This document shows positions 46,225 through 57,582 of a DNA stretch of 64,000 nt, piece by piece (position 1 is the stretch's first letter; every line of letters begins with the position of its first letter). The notes beneath the pieces are model-generated. The model saw only the letters and a list, made by a program, of their open reading frames with translations. It searched no databases and was not told the origin of the DNA. Origin of the DNA: Rhizobium sp. AC27/96 (GTDB taxonomy: Bacteria; Pseudomonadota; Alphaproteobacteria; Rhizobiales; Rhizobiaceae); the NCBI RefSeq assembly GCF_001692325.1, contig NZ_LXKN01000001.1, positions 558,001 to 622,000 on the forward strand, given 5' to 3'. Made by a program: the position numbers and the translations under genes.

Positions 46225-47268
46225 ATGGATTCATTCGTTTCGACCTATCTTTGGCCGGCGCTGATTATCATCGGTCAGTCCCTGCTGCTCCTGGTCTGCC
46301 TGCTGATCTTCATCGCCTATATCCTTCTTGCCGACCGCAAGATCTGGGCGGCGGTTCAGTTGCGCCGCGGCCCGAACATCGTCGGTCCGTTCGGCCTCTT
46401 CCAGTCTTTCGCCGACCTTCTGAAGTTCATGGTCAAGGAGCCGATCATCCCGGCCGGCGCCAACAAGACCGTGTTCCTGCTCGCACCGCTGGTTTCCGTG
46501 GTGCTGGCGCTGTCCACCTGGGCCGTCGTGCCGGTGGCTCAAAACTGGGTCGTCGCCGATATCAATGTCGGCATTCTCTACATTCTGGCGATCTCGTCGC
46601 TCGAAGTTTACGGCATCATCATGGGTGGCTGGGCTTCGAACTCGAAATATCCGTTCCTGGGTGCGCTGCGCTCCGCCGCGCAGATGGTGTCCTACGAAGT
46701 CTCGATCGGCCTCGTCATCGTCACCGTTCTGCTCTGCGTCGGTTCGCTGAACCTCACGGATATCGTGTTGTCGCAGCAGACCGGTCTCGGCACCAAGCTC
46801 GGCCTGCCGGCCTCGTTCCTCGACTGGCACTGGCTGTCGCTGTTCCCGATGTTCATCGTGTTCTTCATCTCGGCGCTGGCTGAAACCAACCGTCCACCCT
46901 TCGACCTTCCGGAAGCGGAATCGGAGCTGGTTGCCGGCTTCATGGTGGAATATGGCTCTTCCCCGTACATGATGTTCATGCTCGGCGAATATGCTGCCGT
47001 CGTCCTGATGTGCTCGCTGACCACGATCCTCTTCCTTGGCGGCTGGCTGCCTCCGGTCGATATCTGGATCCTGAACTGGGTTCCAGGCATCATCTGGTTC
47101 CTTTTGAAGTCATGCCTTGTTTTCTTCATGTTCGCGATGGTGAAGGCTTTCGTGCCCCGCTACCGCTATGACCAGCTCATGCGTCTCGGCTGGAAGGTTT
47201 TCCTGCCGCTGTCGCTCGCCATGGTCGTTATCGTTGCATTCGTGCTGAAGCTGACGGGATGGGCATGA
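46225..47268 (+). CDS. nuoH: NADH-quinone oxidoreductase subunit H
   Basis: Membrane subunit (ND1) at the quinone channel, 347 residues, eight helices. Family motifs [16 protein letters not shown] near residue 35 and [17 protein letters not shown] near 220 are intact. Confidence 0.97.
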   Translation: MDSFVSTYLWPALIIIGQSLLLLVCLLIFIAYILLADRKIWAAVQLRRGPNIVGPFGLFQSFADLLKFMVKEPIIPAGANKTVFLLAPLVSVVLALSTWAVVPVAQNWVVADINVGILYILAISSLEVYGIIMGGWASNSKYPFLGALRSAAQMVSYEVSIGLVIVTVLLCVGSLNLTDIVLSQQTGLGTKLGLPASFLDWHWLSLFPMFIVFFISALAETNRPPFDLPEAESELVAGFMVEYGSSPYMMFMLGEYAAVVLMCSLTTILFLGGWLPPVDIWILNWVPGIIWFLLKSCLVFFMFAMVKAFVPRYRYDQLMRLGWKVFLPLSLAMVVIVAFVLKLTGWA

Positions 47269-47308
47269 TCATGTCGATCCTCGCTTCAAGCAGATTTGGA
47301 GGTTGAAG

Positions 47309-47800
47309 ATGGCCGGAATTTCCAACGCCGTCAGCTCGCTGTTCCTCAAGGAATTTGTCGGCGCATTCTTTTTGTCGATGCGTTACTTCTTCAAGCAGAA
47401 GGCAACGATCAACTACCCCTTTGAAAAGGGACCGGTCAGCCCACGCTTTCGTGGCGAACACGCCTTGCGCCGTTATCCCAACGGCGAGGAGCGCTGCATC
47501 GCCTGCAAGCTCTGCGAAGCCATCTGTCCTGCCCAGGCCATCACCATCGAGGCGGGGCCGCGCCGCAACGACGGCACCCGCCGTACGGTGCGTTACGACA
47601 TCGACATGGTGAAGTGCATCTATTGCGGCTTCTGCCAGGAAGCCTGCCCGGTCGACGCCATCGTCGAAGGGCCGAATTTCGAATTCGCCACCGAAACCCG
47701 CGAAGAACTCTATTTCGACAAGGCGCGGCTTTTGGACAATGGCGACCGCTGGGAACGCGAAATCGCGCACAACATCGCGCTGGATTCGCCGTACCGCTAA
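47309..47800 (+). CDS. nuoI: NADH-quinone oxidoreductase subunit I
   Basis: A 163-residue ferredoxin-like subunit with two 4Fe-4S clusters, N6a and N6b: [12 protein letters not shown] and [15 protein letters not shown] 47303 is in frame, but TGGAGG at 47297 is correctly spaced for ATG 47309. Confidence 0.97.
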   Translation: MAGISNAVSSLFLKEFVGAFFLSMRYFFKQKATINYPFEKGPVSPRFRGEHALRRYPNGEERCIACKLCEAICPAQAITIEAGPRRNDGTRRTVRYDIDMVKCIYCGFCQEACPVDAIVEGPNFEFATETREELYFDKARLLDNGDRWEREIAHNIALDSPYR

Positions 47801-47949
47801 GCGGAGTTTTGAATATGCCGTGACAGGCGGCGCGATTGTCGCCGTCGCGGTTAAATCTAGACCGGAGCTTTGCTGGACCAAGGTCTGACTGAGCTCCATC
47901 GGGCAGGGGACCTCCCAGCTGCCCGGGGGAAGACGAAAAAGGCACCAAC

Positions 47950-48564
47950 ATGGGTCTGCAGGCTCTTTTTTTCTATATCTTCGCCTTTGTCGCTGTGGCG
48001 TCGGCGTTCATGGTCATCTCGGCGCGGAATCCGGTCCATTCGGTCCTGTTCCTCATCCTGGTTTTCTTCAACGCGGCCGGCCTCTTCCTGTTGATGGGGG
48101 CTGAGTTCCTGGCGATGATCCTGCTGGTCGTTTATGTCGGCGCCGTGGCGGTTCTCTTCCTCTTCGTCGTCATGATGCTCGACATCGACTTTTCCGAGCT
48201 CAGGTCCGGCATTCTTGAATATGCACCGATCGGCGCCTTGATCGGCATCATTCTTGCTGCGGAACTGATCGTCGTCATTGGTGGCAGCGTGATCTCGCCT
48301 GAGATCGCCAAGTCGATTGCCATGCCGATCCCCGCGATTGCGGACCGCACGAACACCGCCGCCCTCGGCGACGTCCTCTACACCAACTACGTCTATTTCT
48401 TCGAGATCGCCGGCCTCGTGCTGCTGGTGGCGATGATCGGCGCGATCGTGCTGACATTGAAGCATCGCACGCACATCAAGCGCCAGAATATTTCCCAACA
48501 GGTCGCCCGCACGCCCGCGACCGCCGTCGAGGTGGTCAAGGTCAAGCCGGGGCAGGGCGTCTGA
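47950..48564 (+). CDS. nuoJ: NADH-quinone oxidoreductase subunit J
   Basis: Membrane subunit (ND6), 204 residues with five helices. [18 protein letters not shown] and the helix [19 protein letters not shown], whose pi-bulge is important for coupling, are present. A 149-base gap to nuoI shows no gene. Confidence 0.96.
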   Translation: MGLQALFFYIFAFVAVASAFMVISARNPVHSVLFLILVFFNAAGLFLLMGAEFLAMILLVVYVGAVAVLFLFVVMMLDIDFSELRSGILEYAPIGALIGIILAAELIVVIGGSVISPEIAKSIAMPIPAIADRTNTAALGDVLYTNYVYFFEIAGLVLLVAMIGAIVLTLKHRTHIKRQNISQQVARTPATAVEVVKVKPGQGV

Positions 48565-48595
48565 GGCGAGGCACGAGGATCAAAGGAACAACATC

Positions 48596-48904
48596 ATGGT
48601 CATCGGACTTTCCCACTACCTCACGGTCAGCGCCATCCTCTTCGTGCTCGGCGTCTTCGGTATTTTCCTGAACCGCAAGAATGTCATCATTATCCTGATG
48701 TCGATCGAGCTCATATTGCTCGCGGTCAACATCAACATGGTCGCCTTCTCGTCGTTCCTCAACGATATCGTCGGCCAGGTCTTCGCTCTGTTCATTTTGA
48801 CTGTCGCCGCCGCCGAGGCTGCGATCGGTCTTGCAATTCTCGTCGTCTTCTATCGTAACCGCGGCTCCATCGCGGTCGAAGACGTCAACGTGATGAAGGG
48901 CTGA
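48596..48904 (+). CDS. nuoK: NADH-quinone oxidoreductase subunit K
   Basis: Membrane subunit (ND4L), 102 residues with three helices. The conserved Glu of the proton path in [12 protein letters not shown] and the second one in [10 protein letters not shown] are present. Confidence 0.96.
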   Translation: MVIGLSHYLTVSAILFVLGVFGIFLNRKNVIIILMSIELILLAVNINMVAFSSFLNDIVGQVFALFILTVAAAEAAIGLAILVVFYRNRGSIAVEDVNVMKG

Positions 48905-48911
48905 TACAGCT

Positions 48912-50906
48912 ATGTTCTTATATAAGGCTATCGTCTTTCTTCCCTTGATCGGTGCGATCATCGCCGGCCTTTTCGGTCGCGCGATCGGCGCCAAGGCTTC
49001 GGAATATGTCACCAGCGGCCTGATGATCATTGCCGCAGTGCTGTCTTGGATCGTCTTCTTCACGGTGGCGCTCGGCCACCCGGATGGCGCGATCAAGGTC
49101 GAGGTGCTGCGCTGGATCCAGTCCGGCGGCATCGACGTCTCCTGGTCGCTGCGTGTCGACACGCTGACCTCTGTGATGCTGATCGTGGTGAACTCGGTCT
49201 CGACGCTGGTTCACATCTATTCGATCGGGTACATGCACCACGATCCGCATCGTCCGCGCTTCTTCGCCTATCTCTCGCTCTTCACCTTCGCCATGCTCAT
49301 GCTGGTGACCTCCGATAACCTCGCCCAGATGTTCTTCGGCTGGGAAGGCGTCGGTCTGGCCTCCTATCTGCTGATCGGCTTCTGGTTCAAGAAGCCTTCG
49401 GCATCGGCCGCCGCAATGAAGGCCTTCATCGTCAACCGCGTCGGCGACTTCGGCTTCGTGCTCGGCATTGCAGGCGTCTTCGTTCTCTTCGGTTCGATCA
49501 ACTTCGACGTGATCTTCGGCAATGCGCAGAGCTTCGCTTCGGGGCAGGGCGGTCAGCCGACCGATATTGTGCTGAACCTCTTCGGCCTGCATCTTGATCG
49601 TGCCCAGGCACTGACCGGCGTCTGCCTGCTGCTCTTCATGGGCGCGATGGGCAAGTCGGCACAGTTCCTGCTGCACACCTGGCTGCCGGACGCCATGGAA
49701 GGCCCAACCCCGGTCTCGGCGCTCATTCATGCCGCAACCATGGTCACCGCTGGCGTCTTCCTCGTCGCCCGCATGTCGCCGATCTTCGAACTTTCGCCTG
49801 ACGCGCTGACTTTCGTCACCATCATCGGCGCGATCACCGCCTTCTTCGCGGCAACCGTCGGCCTCGTGCAGAACGACATCAAGCGCGTCATCGCCTACTC
49901 GACCTGTTCGCAGCTGGGCTACATGTTCGTCGCCCTCGGCGTCGGCGCTTACGGCGCCGCCATCTTCCACCTGTTCACGCATGCCTTCTTCAAGGCTCTG
50001 CTGTTCCTCTGCGCCGGCTCGGTCATCCATGCCGTCGATGGCGAGCAGGACATGCGTCACATGGGTGGTCTTCGCACGCACATCAAGAAGACCTACTGGA
50101 TGATGATGATCGGCACGCTGGCGATTACCGGCGTCGGCATTCCGTTCTCGCCGATCGGCTTTGCCGGCTTCTTCTCCAAGGACGCGATCATCGAGGCTGC
50201 GTACACCTCGCACAATCCGGCGTCAGGCTTTGCCTTCACGCTGCTGGTTATCGCCGCTCTGTTCACCAGCTTCTACTCGTGGCGCCTGATTTTCATGACC
50301 TTCTACGGCAAGCCCCGCGCTTCGCACGAGGTCATGCATCACGTCCATGAATCGCCGAATGTCATGCTGATCCCGCTTTATCTGCTGGCGATCGGCGCCG
50401 TATTCGCCGGCTGGTATTTCCATGAGTACTTCGTTGGTCACGACTACGAGGAATTCTGGAAGCATGCGCTCTTCACGCTGCCTGATAACAAGATCCTCGA
50501 AGAGATGGAGCATGCTCCGCACTGGGTCGAGCTCAGCCCGTTCATCGCGATGGTCGTTGGCTTCGTGGTTGCCTGGTACATGTACATCAAGTCGCCGGAG
50601 ACGCCGCGCAGGCTCGCTCAGCAACAGCGTCCGCTCTACGAGTTCCTGTTGAACAAGTGGTACTTCGATGAACTCTACGACTTCATCTTCGTTCGTTCCG
50701 CCAAGGCGATCGGACGCTTCCTCTGGAAGAAGGGTGATGTCGGTGTCATCGATACCTACGGCCCGAACGGCATTGCCGCCCGCGTCGTCGACGTCACCAA
50801 CCGCGTCGTGCGCCTGCAGACCGGTTACCTCTATCACTATGCCTTTGCGATGCTGCTCGGCATTGCAGCCCTCGTTACCTGGATGATGCTCGGGAGTGCC
50901 CTTTGA
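48912..50906 (+). CDS. nuoL: NADH-quinone oxidoreductase subunit L
   Basis: The distal antiporter-like subunit (ND5), 664 residues, with the long lateral helix at the C-terminus. Conserved [16 protein letters not shown] near residue 145 and [35 protein letters not shown] core near 250 are present. It overlaps nuoM by one base. Confidence 0.97.
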   Translation: MFLYKAIVFLPLIGAIIAGLFGRAIGAKASEYVTSGLMIIAAVLSWIVFFTVALGHPDGAIKVEVLRWIQSGGIDVSWSLRVDTLTSVMLIVVNSVSTLVHIYSIGYMHHDPHRPRFFAYLSLFTFAMLMLVTSDNLAQMFFGWEGVGLASYLLIGFWFKKPSASAAAMKAFIVNRVGDFGFVLGIAGVFVLFGSINFDVIFGNAQSFASGQGGQPTDIVLNLFGLHLDRAQALTGVCLLLFMGAMGKSAQFLLHTWLPDAMEGPTPVSALIHAATMVTAGVFLVARMSPIFELSPDALTFVTIIGAITAFFAATVGLVQNDIKRVIAYSTCSQLGYMFVALGVGAYGAAIFHLFTHAFFKALLFLCAGSVIHAVDGEQDMRHMGGLRTHIKKTYWMMMIGTLAITGVGIPFSPIGFAGFFSKDAIIEAAYTSHNPASGFAFTLLVIAALFTSFYSWRLIFMTFYGKPRASHEVMHHVHESPNVMLIPLYLLAIGAVFAGWYFHEYFVGHDYEEFWKHALFTLPDNKILEEMEHAPHWVELSPFIAMVVGFVVAWYMYIKSPETPRRLAQQQRPLYEFLLNKWYFDELYDFIFVRSAKAIGRFLWKKGDVGVIDTYGPNGIAARVVDVTNRVVRLQTGYLYHYAFAMLLGIAALVTWMMLGSAL

Positions 50907-52417
50907 TGACCGATTGGCCTATTCTCTCAACGGTCACGTTCCTGCCGCTGGTGGGCGTCCTTCTCCTGCTGTTTACGCGGGATGACGGACCCAACGGCCG
51001 CCGCAACATCCTGAATATTTCGCTGGCGACCACGGTTTTCACCTTCATCGTGTCGCTGTTCATCTGGATCTGGTTCGACAACGCCAATCCGGGCTTCCAG
51101 ATGATCGAGAAGCATGACTGGCTGACCACCGGCATCAGCTATCACATGGGCGTCGACGGCATCTCCATGCTGTTCGTCATCCTGTCGACCTTCCTGATGC
51201 CCTTCTGCGTGCTGGCAAGCTGGCTCTCGGTGGAAAAGCGCCTGAAGGACTACATGATCGCCTTCCTCGTCCTTGAGACGATGATGATCGGCGTCTTTGT
51301 GTCGCTCGATATCGTGCTGTTCTACGTCTTCTTCGAAGCCGGCCTGATCCCGATGTTCCTGATCATCGGCGTCTGGGGCGGCAAGGATCGCGTCTACGCC
51401 AGCTACAAGTTCTTCCTCTACACGCTGCTCGGCTCGGTGCTGATGCTGCTCGCTATCATGGCCATGTACTGGCAGTCCGGCACGACCGACATCCCGTCGC
51501 TGCTCGCTTACAAGTTCCCGCCGCAGATGCAGACGTGGCTATGGCTGGCCTTCTTCGCCTCCTTCGCGGTGAAGATGCCGATGTGGCCGGTCCACACCTG
51601 GCTGCCCGATGCCCACGTTCAGGCGCCGACGGCTGGCTCCGTCATCCTGGCAGGCGTCCTCCTGAAGCTCGGCGGCTACGGCCTCATCCGCTTCTCGCTC
51701 GGCATGTTCCCGAATGCGTCGGAATATTTCGCGCCGTTCGTCTTCGCGCTGTCTGTGATCGCCATCATCTACACCTCGCTGGTGGCGCTGATGCAGGAAG
51801 ACATCAAGAAGCTGATCGCTTATTCCTCGGTTGCCCACATGGGCTACGTGACGATGGGCATCTTCGCGGCCAACCAGCAGGGTGTGCAGGGCGCGATCTT
51901 CCAGATGCTGTCGCACGGCATCGTCTCGGGCGCACTCTTCCTCTGCGTCGGCGTGATCTACGACCGGACCCATACCCGCGAAATCGCGGCCTATGGCGGC
52001 CTGGTCAACAACATGCCGAAATACGCGGTCGCGATGATGGTCTTTACGATGGCCAATGTCGGTCTGCCCGGCACCTCCGGCTTCATCGGTGAGTTCCTCA
52101 CCCTGATCGGCGTCTTCCGTGTCAACACATGGGTCGCACTGTTTGCCGCCACCGGCGTCATCCTGTCGGCTGCCTATGCGCTCTGGCTCTACCGCCGCGT
52201 CATTTTCGGCGTGCTGGAAAAGGAAAACCTGAAGAAGCTGCTGGATCTGTCGCCGCGTGAACAGTTGATCCTCTATCCGCTGATTGCGCTGACGATCCTC
52301 TTCGGTGTCTATCCGGCTCCGATCTTTGACGCCACCGCCGCTTCGGTGGACCTCCTGGTGAATAATTACACCGCTGCCCTGCACGCTGCGCAGAATGTTG
52401 CGCTGTCGATGAATTGA
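50906..52417 (+). CDS. nuoM: NADH-quinone oxidoreductase subunit M
   Basis: Antiporter-like subunit (ND4), 503 residues. [20 protein letters not shown] and [17 protein letters not shown] are intact. ATG 50906 overlaps the nuoL stop (TGATG); an upstream TTG is less likely. Confidence 0.97.
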   Translation: MTDWPILSTVTFLPLVGVLLLLFTRDDGPNGRRNILNISLATTVFTFIVSLFIWIWFDNANPGFQMIEKHDWLTTGISYHMGVDGISMLFVILSTFLMPFCVLASWLSVEKRLKDYMIAFLVLETMMIGVFVSLDIVLFYVFFEAGLIPMFLIIGVWGGKDRVYASYKFFLYTLLGSVLMLLAIMAMYWQSGTTDIPSLLAYKFPPQMQTWLWLAFFASFAVKMPMWPVHTWLPDAHVQAPTAGSVILAGVLLKLGGYGLIRFSLGMFPNASEYFAPFVFALSVIAIIYTSLVALMQEDIKKLIAYSSVAHMGYVTMGIFAANQQGVQGAIFQMLSHGIVSGALFLCVGVIYDRTHTREIAAYGGLVNNMPKYAVAMMVFTMANVGLPGTSGFIGEFLTLIGVFRVNTWVALFAATGVILSAAYALWLYRRVIFGVLEKENLKKLLDLSPREQLILYPLIALTILFGVYPAPIFDATAASVDLLVNNYTAALHAAQNVALSMN

Positions 52418-52435
52418 TGACGGGACCTATTCGAC

Positions 52436-53878
52436 ATGACTGCTGACACAATTCTTGCAAGCCTGCATCTTTCCATTCCGGAGCTCATCCTCGCGGTCGG
52501 TGCGCTTGTGCTGCTCATGATCGGCGTCTTTTCAGGCGAGCGGTCCGGACCCATGGTCACCGGTCTTGCCATCGCACTTCTTGCGGCGGCCGGTCTCTGG
52601 ATCATCTTCGTGCCGGGCGAAGGCCTGGCCTATGGCGGCGCCTATCTCGCCGACGGCTTCTCGCGCTTCATGAAGGTCGTTGCGCTGGTCGGCTCCATCG
52701 TTGCCATGTTCCTCAGCATGGGGCAGGCACGCGAACAGCAGCTCGATCGCTTCGAGTTTCCCGTGCTCCTGCTGCTGGCGACCCTCGGCATCCTGCTGAT
52801 GATCTCGGCGCATGACCTGATTTCGCTCTACCTGTCGCTGGAACTGCAGTCGCTGGCGCTCTACGTCGTCGCCGCCATCAACCGCGACAGCCTAAAGTCG
52901 ACCGAAGCCGGCCTCAAGTATTTCGTCCTTGGCGCTCTGTCTTCCGGTATGCTGCTCTACGGCATGTCGCTGGTCTACGGCTTCACCGGTCATACGAGCT
53001 TCGATGCCATTGCGACGGCCTTGAGCGCGGAGACTCGCTCGCTCGGTCTCGTCTTCGGTCTGGTCTTCGTTCTTGCCGGCCTGGCCTTCAAGATCTCGGC
53101 CGTGCCGTTCCACATGTGGACGCCGGACGTTTATGAAGGTGCCCCGACCCCGGTTACTGCCTTCTTCGCCGCCGCGCCGAAGGTTGCCGCCATGGCAATC
53201 CTGACCCGTATCGTCGTGACCGCCTTCCAGCCGGTGCTTGCCGACTGGCAGCAGATCATCGTGTTCATCTCGATCGCCTCGATGCTGCTCGGCTCCTTCG
53301 CCGCGATCGGACAGCGCAACTTCAAGCGACTGATGGGCTATTCCTCGATCGGTCACATGGGCTATGCGCTGGTCGGGCTTGCCGCCGGCACCAAGACCGG
53401 CGTCTCGGGCGTCATGCTCTACATGGTCATCTACATGGTCATGACCCTCGGCTCCTTCGCCATCATCATGGCGATGCGCCGCAAGGATGGCCGTCAGGTC
53501 GAAAGCATTGATGATCTCGCCGGCCTTTCCACGACGAACCCGTTCATGGCGGTGGTGCTAACCGCGCTGATGTTCTCGTTGGCTGGCATTCCGCCGCTGG
53601 CAGGCTTCTTCGGAAAGTATTTCGTCTTCGTCGCAGCTATCCAGGCTCATCTCTATGCGCTCGCCATCATCGGCGTTCTCTCATCCGTCGTTGGCGCCTA
53701 CTACTACCTGCGCGTCATCAAGGTGATGTGGTTTGATGAAGCCAAGGACGAATTTGCCCGCACGGCCGGTTCGCTGCGTCTGGTCTTCGGTCTTTCTGGC
53801 CTGTTCGTCATCGCTTACGTCTTCTTCGGCGGCGCAATCGGCGGTGCTGCCGATCTGGCGGCCGCGACGCTGTTTTGA
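52436..53878 (+). CDS. nuoN: NADH-quinone oxidoreductase subunit N
   Basis: Antiporter-like subunit (ND2), 480 residues. [20 protein letters not shown] near 225 and [17 protein letters not shown] near 300 are present. It is the last nuo gene, and its stop overlaps the birA start. Confidence 0.97.
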   Translation: MTADTILASLHLSIPELILAVGALVLLMIGVFSGERSGPMVTGLAIALLAAAGLWIIFVPGEGLAYGGAYLADGFSRFMKVVALVGSIVAMFLSMGQAREQQLDRFEFPVLLLLATLGILLMISAHDLISLYLSLELQSLALYVVAAINRDSLKSTEAGLKYFVLGALSSGMLLYGMSLVYGFTGHTSFDAIATALSAETRSLGLVFGLVFVLAGLAFKISAVPFHMWTPDVYEGAPTPVTAFFAAAPKVAAMAILTRIVVTAFQPVLADWQQIIVFISIASMLLGSFAAIGQRNFKRLMGYSSIGHMGYALVGLAAGTKTGVSGVMLYMVIYMVMTLGSFAIIMAMRRKDGRQVESIDDLAGLSTTNPFMAVVLTALMFSLAGIPPLAGFFGKYFVFVAAIQAHLYALAIIGVLSSVVGAYYYLRVIKVMWFDEAKDEFARTAGSLRLVFGLSGLFVIAYVFFGGAIGGAADLAAATLF

Positions 53879-54642
53879 TGGCGTCTGACATGAATAGCCG
53901 GAAGTCGCTTGCCGACTTCCGGCATGATGCCCTTCTTGAGACTTCCTCGACAAACAACGTGTGCCTGGAAAGAGCGCGCTCCGGTGACCCAGGCAATCTA
54001 TGGGTGACCGCCGAGCGTCAGACCGGCGGCCGCGGCCGCCGTGGCCGTCCTTGGGTCTCGGAACCCGGCAATCTCTACGCATCTCTCCTGTTGATCGATC
54101 CTGCCCCGATGGAGCGCCTTGGCTCCTTGCCGCTTGCGGTGGCGGTTGCCGTGCATCAGGCAGTGCGCAGCGTGCTGCCGCTGGCTGCCGAACCGGCCGA
54201 GATCAAGTGGCCAAACGATATATTGGTCGGCCGCAAGAAGATTTGCGGGATCCTCATCGAGGGGGAAGCCCTGCCCGACGGGCGCTATGCGATTGTCATC
54301 GGCATCGGCATCAATGTCGTCGCCATGCCCGATAATCCCATGTACCCGGTGACCTGCCTGCGTCAGCAGGGCTCCATGGTCTCGGCGGACGAGCTGTTTG
54401 CACATCTCTACGCGGCCATGGCCGAAGCGCTTGACGTCTGGAACGGCGGCAGGGGTATTCGGGAGATCACGGCTCGCTGGCGGGATGTGGCGTGCGGCAT
54501 CGGTGAAAAGATCACCGTGAATTTGCCGGACAGGTCGATTTTAGGCCATTTCGTCGGAATCGATGATAATGGCTTGTTGATGCTCGAAACCGAGGACGGC
54601 AGGACCATGCCGATCGCAGCGGGCGATGTTTTTCTTAGGTAA
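53878..54642 (+). CDS. birA: Biotin--[acetyl-CoA-carboxylase] ligase, without repressor domain
   Basis: A 254-residue enzyme that activates biotin as biotinyl-AMP and transfers it to biotin-dependent carboxylases. Motifs: SSTNNVCLERA near residue 23, the nucleotide-binding GRGRRGRPW near 50, and EIKWPNDILVG near 110 with the catalytic lysine. The N-terminal helix-turn-helix of E. coli BirA is absent, so it is not a transcription repressor. ATG 53878 overlaps the nuoN stop; ATG 53890 is the alternative. It is translationally coupled to nuoN, a common rhizobial arrangement. Confidence 0.95.
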   Translation: MASDMNSRKSLADFRHDALLETSSTNNVCLERARSGDPGNLWVTAERQTGGRGRRGRPWVSEPGNLYASLLLIDPAPMERLGSLPLAVAVAVHQAVRSVLPLAAEPAEIKWPNDILVGRKKICGILIEGEALPDGRYAIVIGIGINVVAMPDNPMYPVTCLRQQGSMVSADELFAHLYAAMAEALDVWNGGRGIREITARWRDVACGIGEKITVNLPDRSILGHFVGIDDNGLLMLETEDGRTMPIAAGDVFLR

Positions 54643-54656
54643 TGATTGAGGACGAA

Positions 54657-56330
54657 ATGGCGAAACAAGACGAACTGGTGTTTCTGCCACTCGGCGGCGT
54701 CGGCGAGATCGGGATGAATCTCGCATTGTACGGCTATGGAACGCCGGAGCATCGTCAATGGATCATGGTCGATTGCGGCGTCACCTTCCCGGGGCCGGAC
54801 CTGCCTGGCGTCGATCTGGTATTGCCGGACATCCGCTTCCTCGCCAAGGAACGCAAGAACCTCAAGGGCATCATCATCACTCACGCCCATGAGGATCATT
54901 ACGGCGCGCTGAATGATCTCTGGCCTGGCTTGAACGTTCCTGTCTATGCCTCCGGCTTCACCGCTGGTCTGCTGGAAGCCAAGCGCGACTATGAGAAGAC
55001 GATGGGCGAGATTCCGATCACCCCTTTCAAGGCCGGTGATCGTATCAATGTCGGTCCCTTCAGCATCGAAGGTGTTGCCGTCAACCACTCGATCCCAGAG
55101 CCGATGTCGCTGATGATCCGTACGCCGGTCGGCAACGTCATTCATACCGGCGACTGGAAGATCGATCACGAGCCTTCGCTCGGGCCGCTCACCGACGAGA
55201 CCCGTTTCCGGCAGCTGGGCGACGAAGGCGTGCTGGCGCTGATGTGCGACTCGACCAATGCTCTTCGCGATGGCGTATCGCCTTCCGAAAAGGACGTTTC
55301 GGCGAGCCTGCGCAAGATCATCGAGAATGCCGAGGGCCGAGTGGCCATCACCACCTTCTCCTCCAATGTCGGCCGCATCCGTACCGTCGCCGAGGCAGCC
55401 GAAGCCGCCGGTCGCGAGGTGCTTCTGTTGGGCAGTTCGCTGAAGCGTGTCGTCGATGTCGCCCGCGACGTCGGCCTCATGGAAGGCGTCAAGCCGTTCA
55501 TCGCTGAAGACGAGTATGGCTATATCCCACGCGACAAGGTCGTGGTCATTCTCACAGGCAGCCAGGGCGAGCCGCGTGCAGCGCTTGCCAAGCTGTCGAG
55601 GGATGAGATGCGCAACGTCGCGCTCGCTTCGGGCGATATCGTCGTCTTCTCGTCGCGCGCCATTCCGGGCAATGAAAAGGCCATTCAGGATATCAAGAAC
55701 GGCCTGATAGAGCAGGGCATCCATATCGTCACGGATGCCGAAGCGCTCGTTCACGTGTCGGGCCATCCCCGCCGCAACGAATTGCAGAAGATGTATGAGT
55801 GGACACGGCCGAAGATCGTGGTGCCCGTGCATGGCGAGCCGACGCATCTGACCGCGCATAAGGAACTGGCCGAACAGAGCGGCATCTCCATCGTTCCGCG
55901 CGTGCGCAACGGTGATATATTGCGCCTCGCGCCAGGCCCGGTCGAGGTCATCGGCGAGGCGCCGCATGGGCGTATCTTCAAGGATGGCACCCTGATCGGC
56001 GATTTCGACGAGATGGGCATTGGCGAGCGCAAGAAACTCTCCTATGTCGGTCATGTCGCCGTCAACGTCGTGCTCGATGCCCGTTATGACATCGTTGGTG
56101 ATCCGGACCTCGTGGCGATTGGTCTCCCAGCTTATGATGATGAAGGCGAGGACATGGAAGATACGCTCTTCGACGCCATCGTCAGTGCCATCGAGAGCAT
56201 TCCGCGCGCGCGCCGCAAGGATTTGAACATGCTGCAGGAGGCCGCTCGCCGCGCCGTTCGCGCCGCTGCCAACCAGGGCTGGGGAAAGAAGCCGCTTGTC
56301 ACCGTGTTCGTCACGCGTACCGGCGGCTGA
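54657..56330 (+). CDS. rnj: Ribonuclease J
   Basis: A 557-residue metallo-beta-lactamase/beta-CASP nuclease with 5' exonuclease and endonuclease activity on RNA. The zinc motif HAHEDH is near residue 74; further metal residues are in HTGDWKID and MCDSTNA, and the beta-CASP motifs include GSQGEP and HVSGHP. ATG 54657 follows TGAGGACG; ATG 54642, which overlaps the birA stop, is an alternative. Alphaproteobacteria use RNase J for rRNA and mRNA maturation. Confidence 0.95.
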   Translation: MAKQDELVFLPLGGVGEIGMNLALYGYGTPEHRQWIMVDCGVTFPGPDLPGVDLVLPDIRFLAKERKNLKGIIITHAHEDHYGALNDLWPGLNVPVYASGFTAGLLEAKRDYEKTMGEIPITPFKAGDRINVGPFSIEGVAVNHSIPEPMSLMIRTPVGNVIHTGDWKIDHEPSLGPLTDETRFRQLGDEGVLALMCDSTNALRDGVSPSEKDVSASLRKIIENAEGRVAITTFSSNVGRIRTVAEAAEAAGREVLLLGSSLKRVVDVARDVGLMEGVKPFIAEDEYGYIPRDKVVVILTGSQGEPRAALAKLSRDEMRNVALASGDIVVFSSRAIPGNEKAIQDIKNGLIEQGIHIVTDAEALVHVSGHPRRNELQKMYEWTRPKIVVPVHGEPTHLTAHKELAEQSGISIVPRVRNGDILRLAPGPVEVIGEAPHGRIFKDGTLIGDFDEMGIGERKKLSYVGHVAVNVVLDARYDIVGDPDLVAIGLPAYDDEGEDMEDTLFDAIVSAIESIPRARRKDLNMLQEAARRAVRAAANQGWGKKPLVTVFVTRTGG

Positions 56331-56361
56331 AGCCCGCGATCCGAACGGGGAGGAGAGATCC

Positions 56362-56766
56362 GTGCTTGGACGCATTAATCACGTTGCGCTCGCTGTCCCG
56401 GATATAGCGGCGGCTGCGAAGGCTTATCGCGAGACGCTGGGCGCGGTCGTGTCTGCACTGCAGTTGCTGCCCGAGCATGGGGTGACCGTCGTTTTCGTCG
56501 AGTTACCGAACAGCAAGGTGGAGTTGCTGGAGCCGCTGGGCGAAGCTTCGCCGATTGCGGCCTTCCTGGCCAAGAACCCGGATGGCGGCATGCATCACAT
56601 CTGCTACGAGGTTGCCGATATTCTTGCCGCACGGGATCACCTGGTCGCCACGGGCGCGCGCGTGCTTGGCGGCGGCGAGCCGAAAATCGGCGCCCATGGC
56701 AAGCCAGTGCTTTTCCTGCACCCCAAGGACTTCTTCGGCACGCTGATCGAGCTCGAGCAAGTGTGA
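56362..56766 (+). CDS. mce: Methylmalonyl-CoA epimerase
   Basis: A 134-residue vicinal-oxygen-chelate enzyme that interconverts the (R) and (S) forms of methylmalonyl-CoA in propionyl-CoA use. The start is GTG 56362, six bases after AGGAGA. Metal and catalytic residues: His in INHVALAV, Glu in KVELLEPLG, His in MHHICYEV and the C-terminal Glu in GTLIELEQ. It probably shares a transcript with rnj, 31 bases upstream. Confidence 0.93.
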   Translation: MLGRINHVALAVPDIAAAAKAYRETLGAVVSALQLLPEHGVTVVFVELPNSKVELLEPLGEASPIAAFLAKNPDGGMHHICYEVADILAARDHLVATGARVLGGGEPKIGAHGKPVLFLHPKDFFGTLIELEQV

Positions 56767-56864
56767 CATTAAGGCGCTGAAAGACGCTTTGAAACGCGGC
56801 GGCGTTAATCCTATAAACAACTGGGAAGAGGAAGAGGCGAGCAGGCTCGTCTTAAGGGAGCAGA

Positions 56865-57143
56865 ATGGTCCAGCAGATTTTATCGAGCTTGGCGGTATAT
56901 TTCGTCGTCTGGTGGATTACGCTTTTTGCAGTCCTTCCATTCGGCCTGCGCACTCAGGCCGAGGACAAGCATGTGATCCTTGGCACCGTCGAAAGCGCCC
57001 CCACGAAATTCCAGGCATGGAGAGTGGTGCTCACCACGACGCTGGTCTCGGCTCTGGTCTATGGCACCTGGTATGTCGCCTCGCATTATCTGGGGCTGAC
57101 CGTAGACTCGCTTCCACAGATCGTTCCGAACTTCGATAAATAG
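56865..57143 (+). CDS. DUF1467 family membrane protein
   Basis: A 92-residue protein with two helices. The family hallmark WWITLFAVLPFG in the first helix and the charged loop RTQAEDK are clear. Function unknown. It is widespread in alphaproteobacteria and commonly lies next to mce and proS, as here. Confidence 0.9.
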   Translation: MVQQILSSLAVYFVVWWITLFAVLPFGLRTQAEDKHVILGTVESAPTKFQAWRVVLTTTLVSALVYGTWYVASHYLGLTVDSLPQIVPNFDK

Positions 57144-57329
57144 CCGATCGGGACCGAGGCAAGAGCCGAGCGAACAGCCATCGCCTCGCAATCACCTTCA
57201 ATTCGTCACACGCCTGTCATGTCCGTAAAGCAAAGACTTTACGGAAAGACGGTCGCGATATGTTGGGTGAAGAGCCTTCTGATGCTTGCTGTGGAGCCGG
57301 TCGACACAGAGCAACGAAGGCGAGAAAGC

Positions 57330-57475
57330 AAAAAAAAACAAGGCTATAAGCCTTGTTTTAAAGTATCGCGTGATCCTTATCCGTTACCGGGGCAGCGAGT
57401 GAACGCGCCTAAGATCTGATCCTCCCAAGACTTGACCGCGAAACGGCAAGAATTTAGCCTTCTTGCCTCTTTTGT
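57330..57475 (-). ncRNA. Trans-acting small RNA, alpha-r9 (Smr9C) type
   Basis: A minus-strand transcript of about 146 bases. 5' hairpin GGCAAGAA/TTCTTGCC at 57467-57445, then a single-stranded stretch with CTTGGGAGGATC, and a strong terminator: ACAAGGCT/AGCCTTGT (57359-57335) with nine T's ending near 57330. It has its own promoter (57510-57482). In S. meliloti the sRNA Smr9C, founder of the alpha-r9 family, lies in the gap before proS (from memory); the location, size and hairpin layout agree. Targets unknown. Confidence 0.72.
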
Positions 57476-57481
57476 GAGCTA

Positions 57482-57510
57482 AAATTAGCTCAAACATTGA
57501 GCTTTGTCAT
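57482..57510 (-). promoter_or_regulatory. Promoter of the sRNA, overlapped by a palindrome
   Basis: Minus strand: -35 ATGACA (57510-57505), 17 bases, -10 TAATTT (57487-57482). The perfect palindrome TGAGCTAA-AA-TTAGCTCA (57475-57492) covers the -10 and the start site, a natural place for a repressor. Confidence 0.55.
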
Positions 57511-57553
57511 CTGTTTTTTTGCTTTTTTACTACAGTCGCGCAGAATTTTTCTA

Positions 57554-57582
57554 TTGACAGATTTTCGTCGTAAATCCTTATA
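57554..57582 (+). promoter_or_regulatory. Predicted promoter upstream of proS
   Basis: TTGACA (57554-57559), 17 bases, CTTATA (57577-57582). It would leave a leader of about 180 bases before the proS ATG. Confidence 0.5.

Noticed and set aside
48918..50213. A 431-residue antisense frame in nuoL
   Set aside because: Composition rich in Asp, Glu, His and Arg mirrors hydrophobic codons of a membrane protein; no domain.
54408..56375. A 655-residue open frame antisense to rnj
   Set aside because: Same reason: RNase J on the plus strand has all catalytic motifs, and the antisense frame has none.
57219..57419. 66-residue frame before proS
   Set aside because: It reads through two hairpins and the antisense of the sRNA and contains a poly-A-encoded Lys run.
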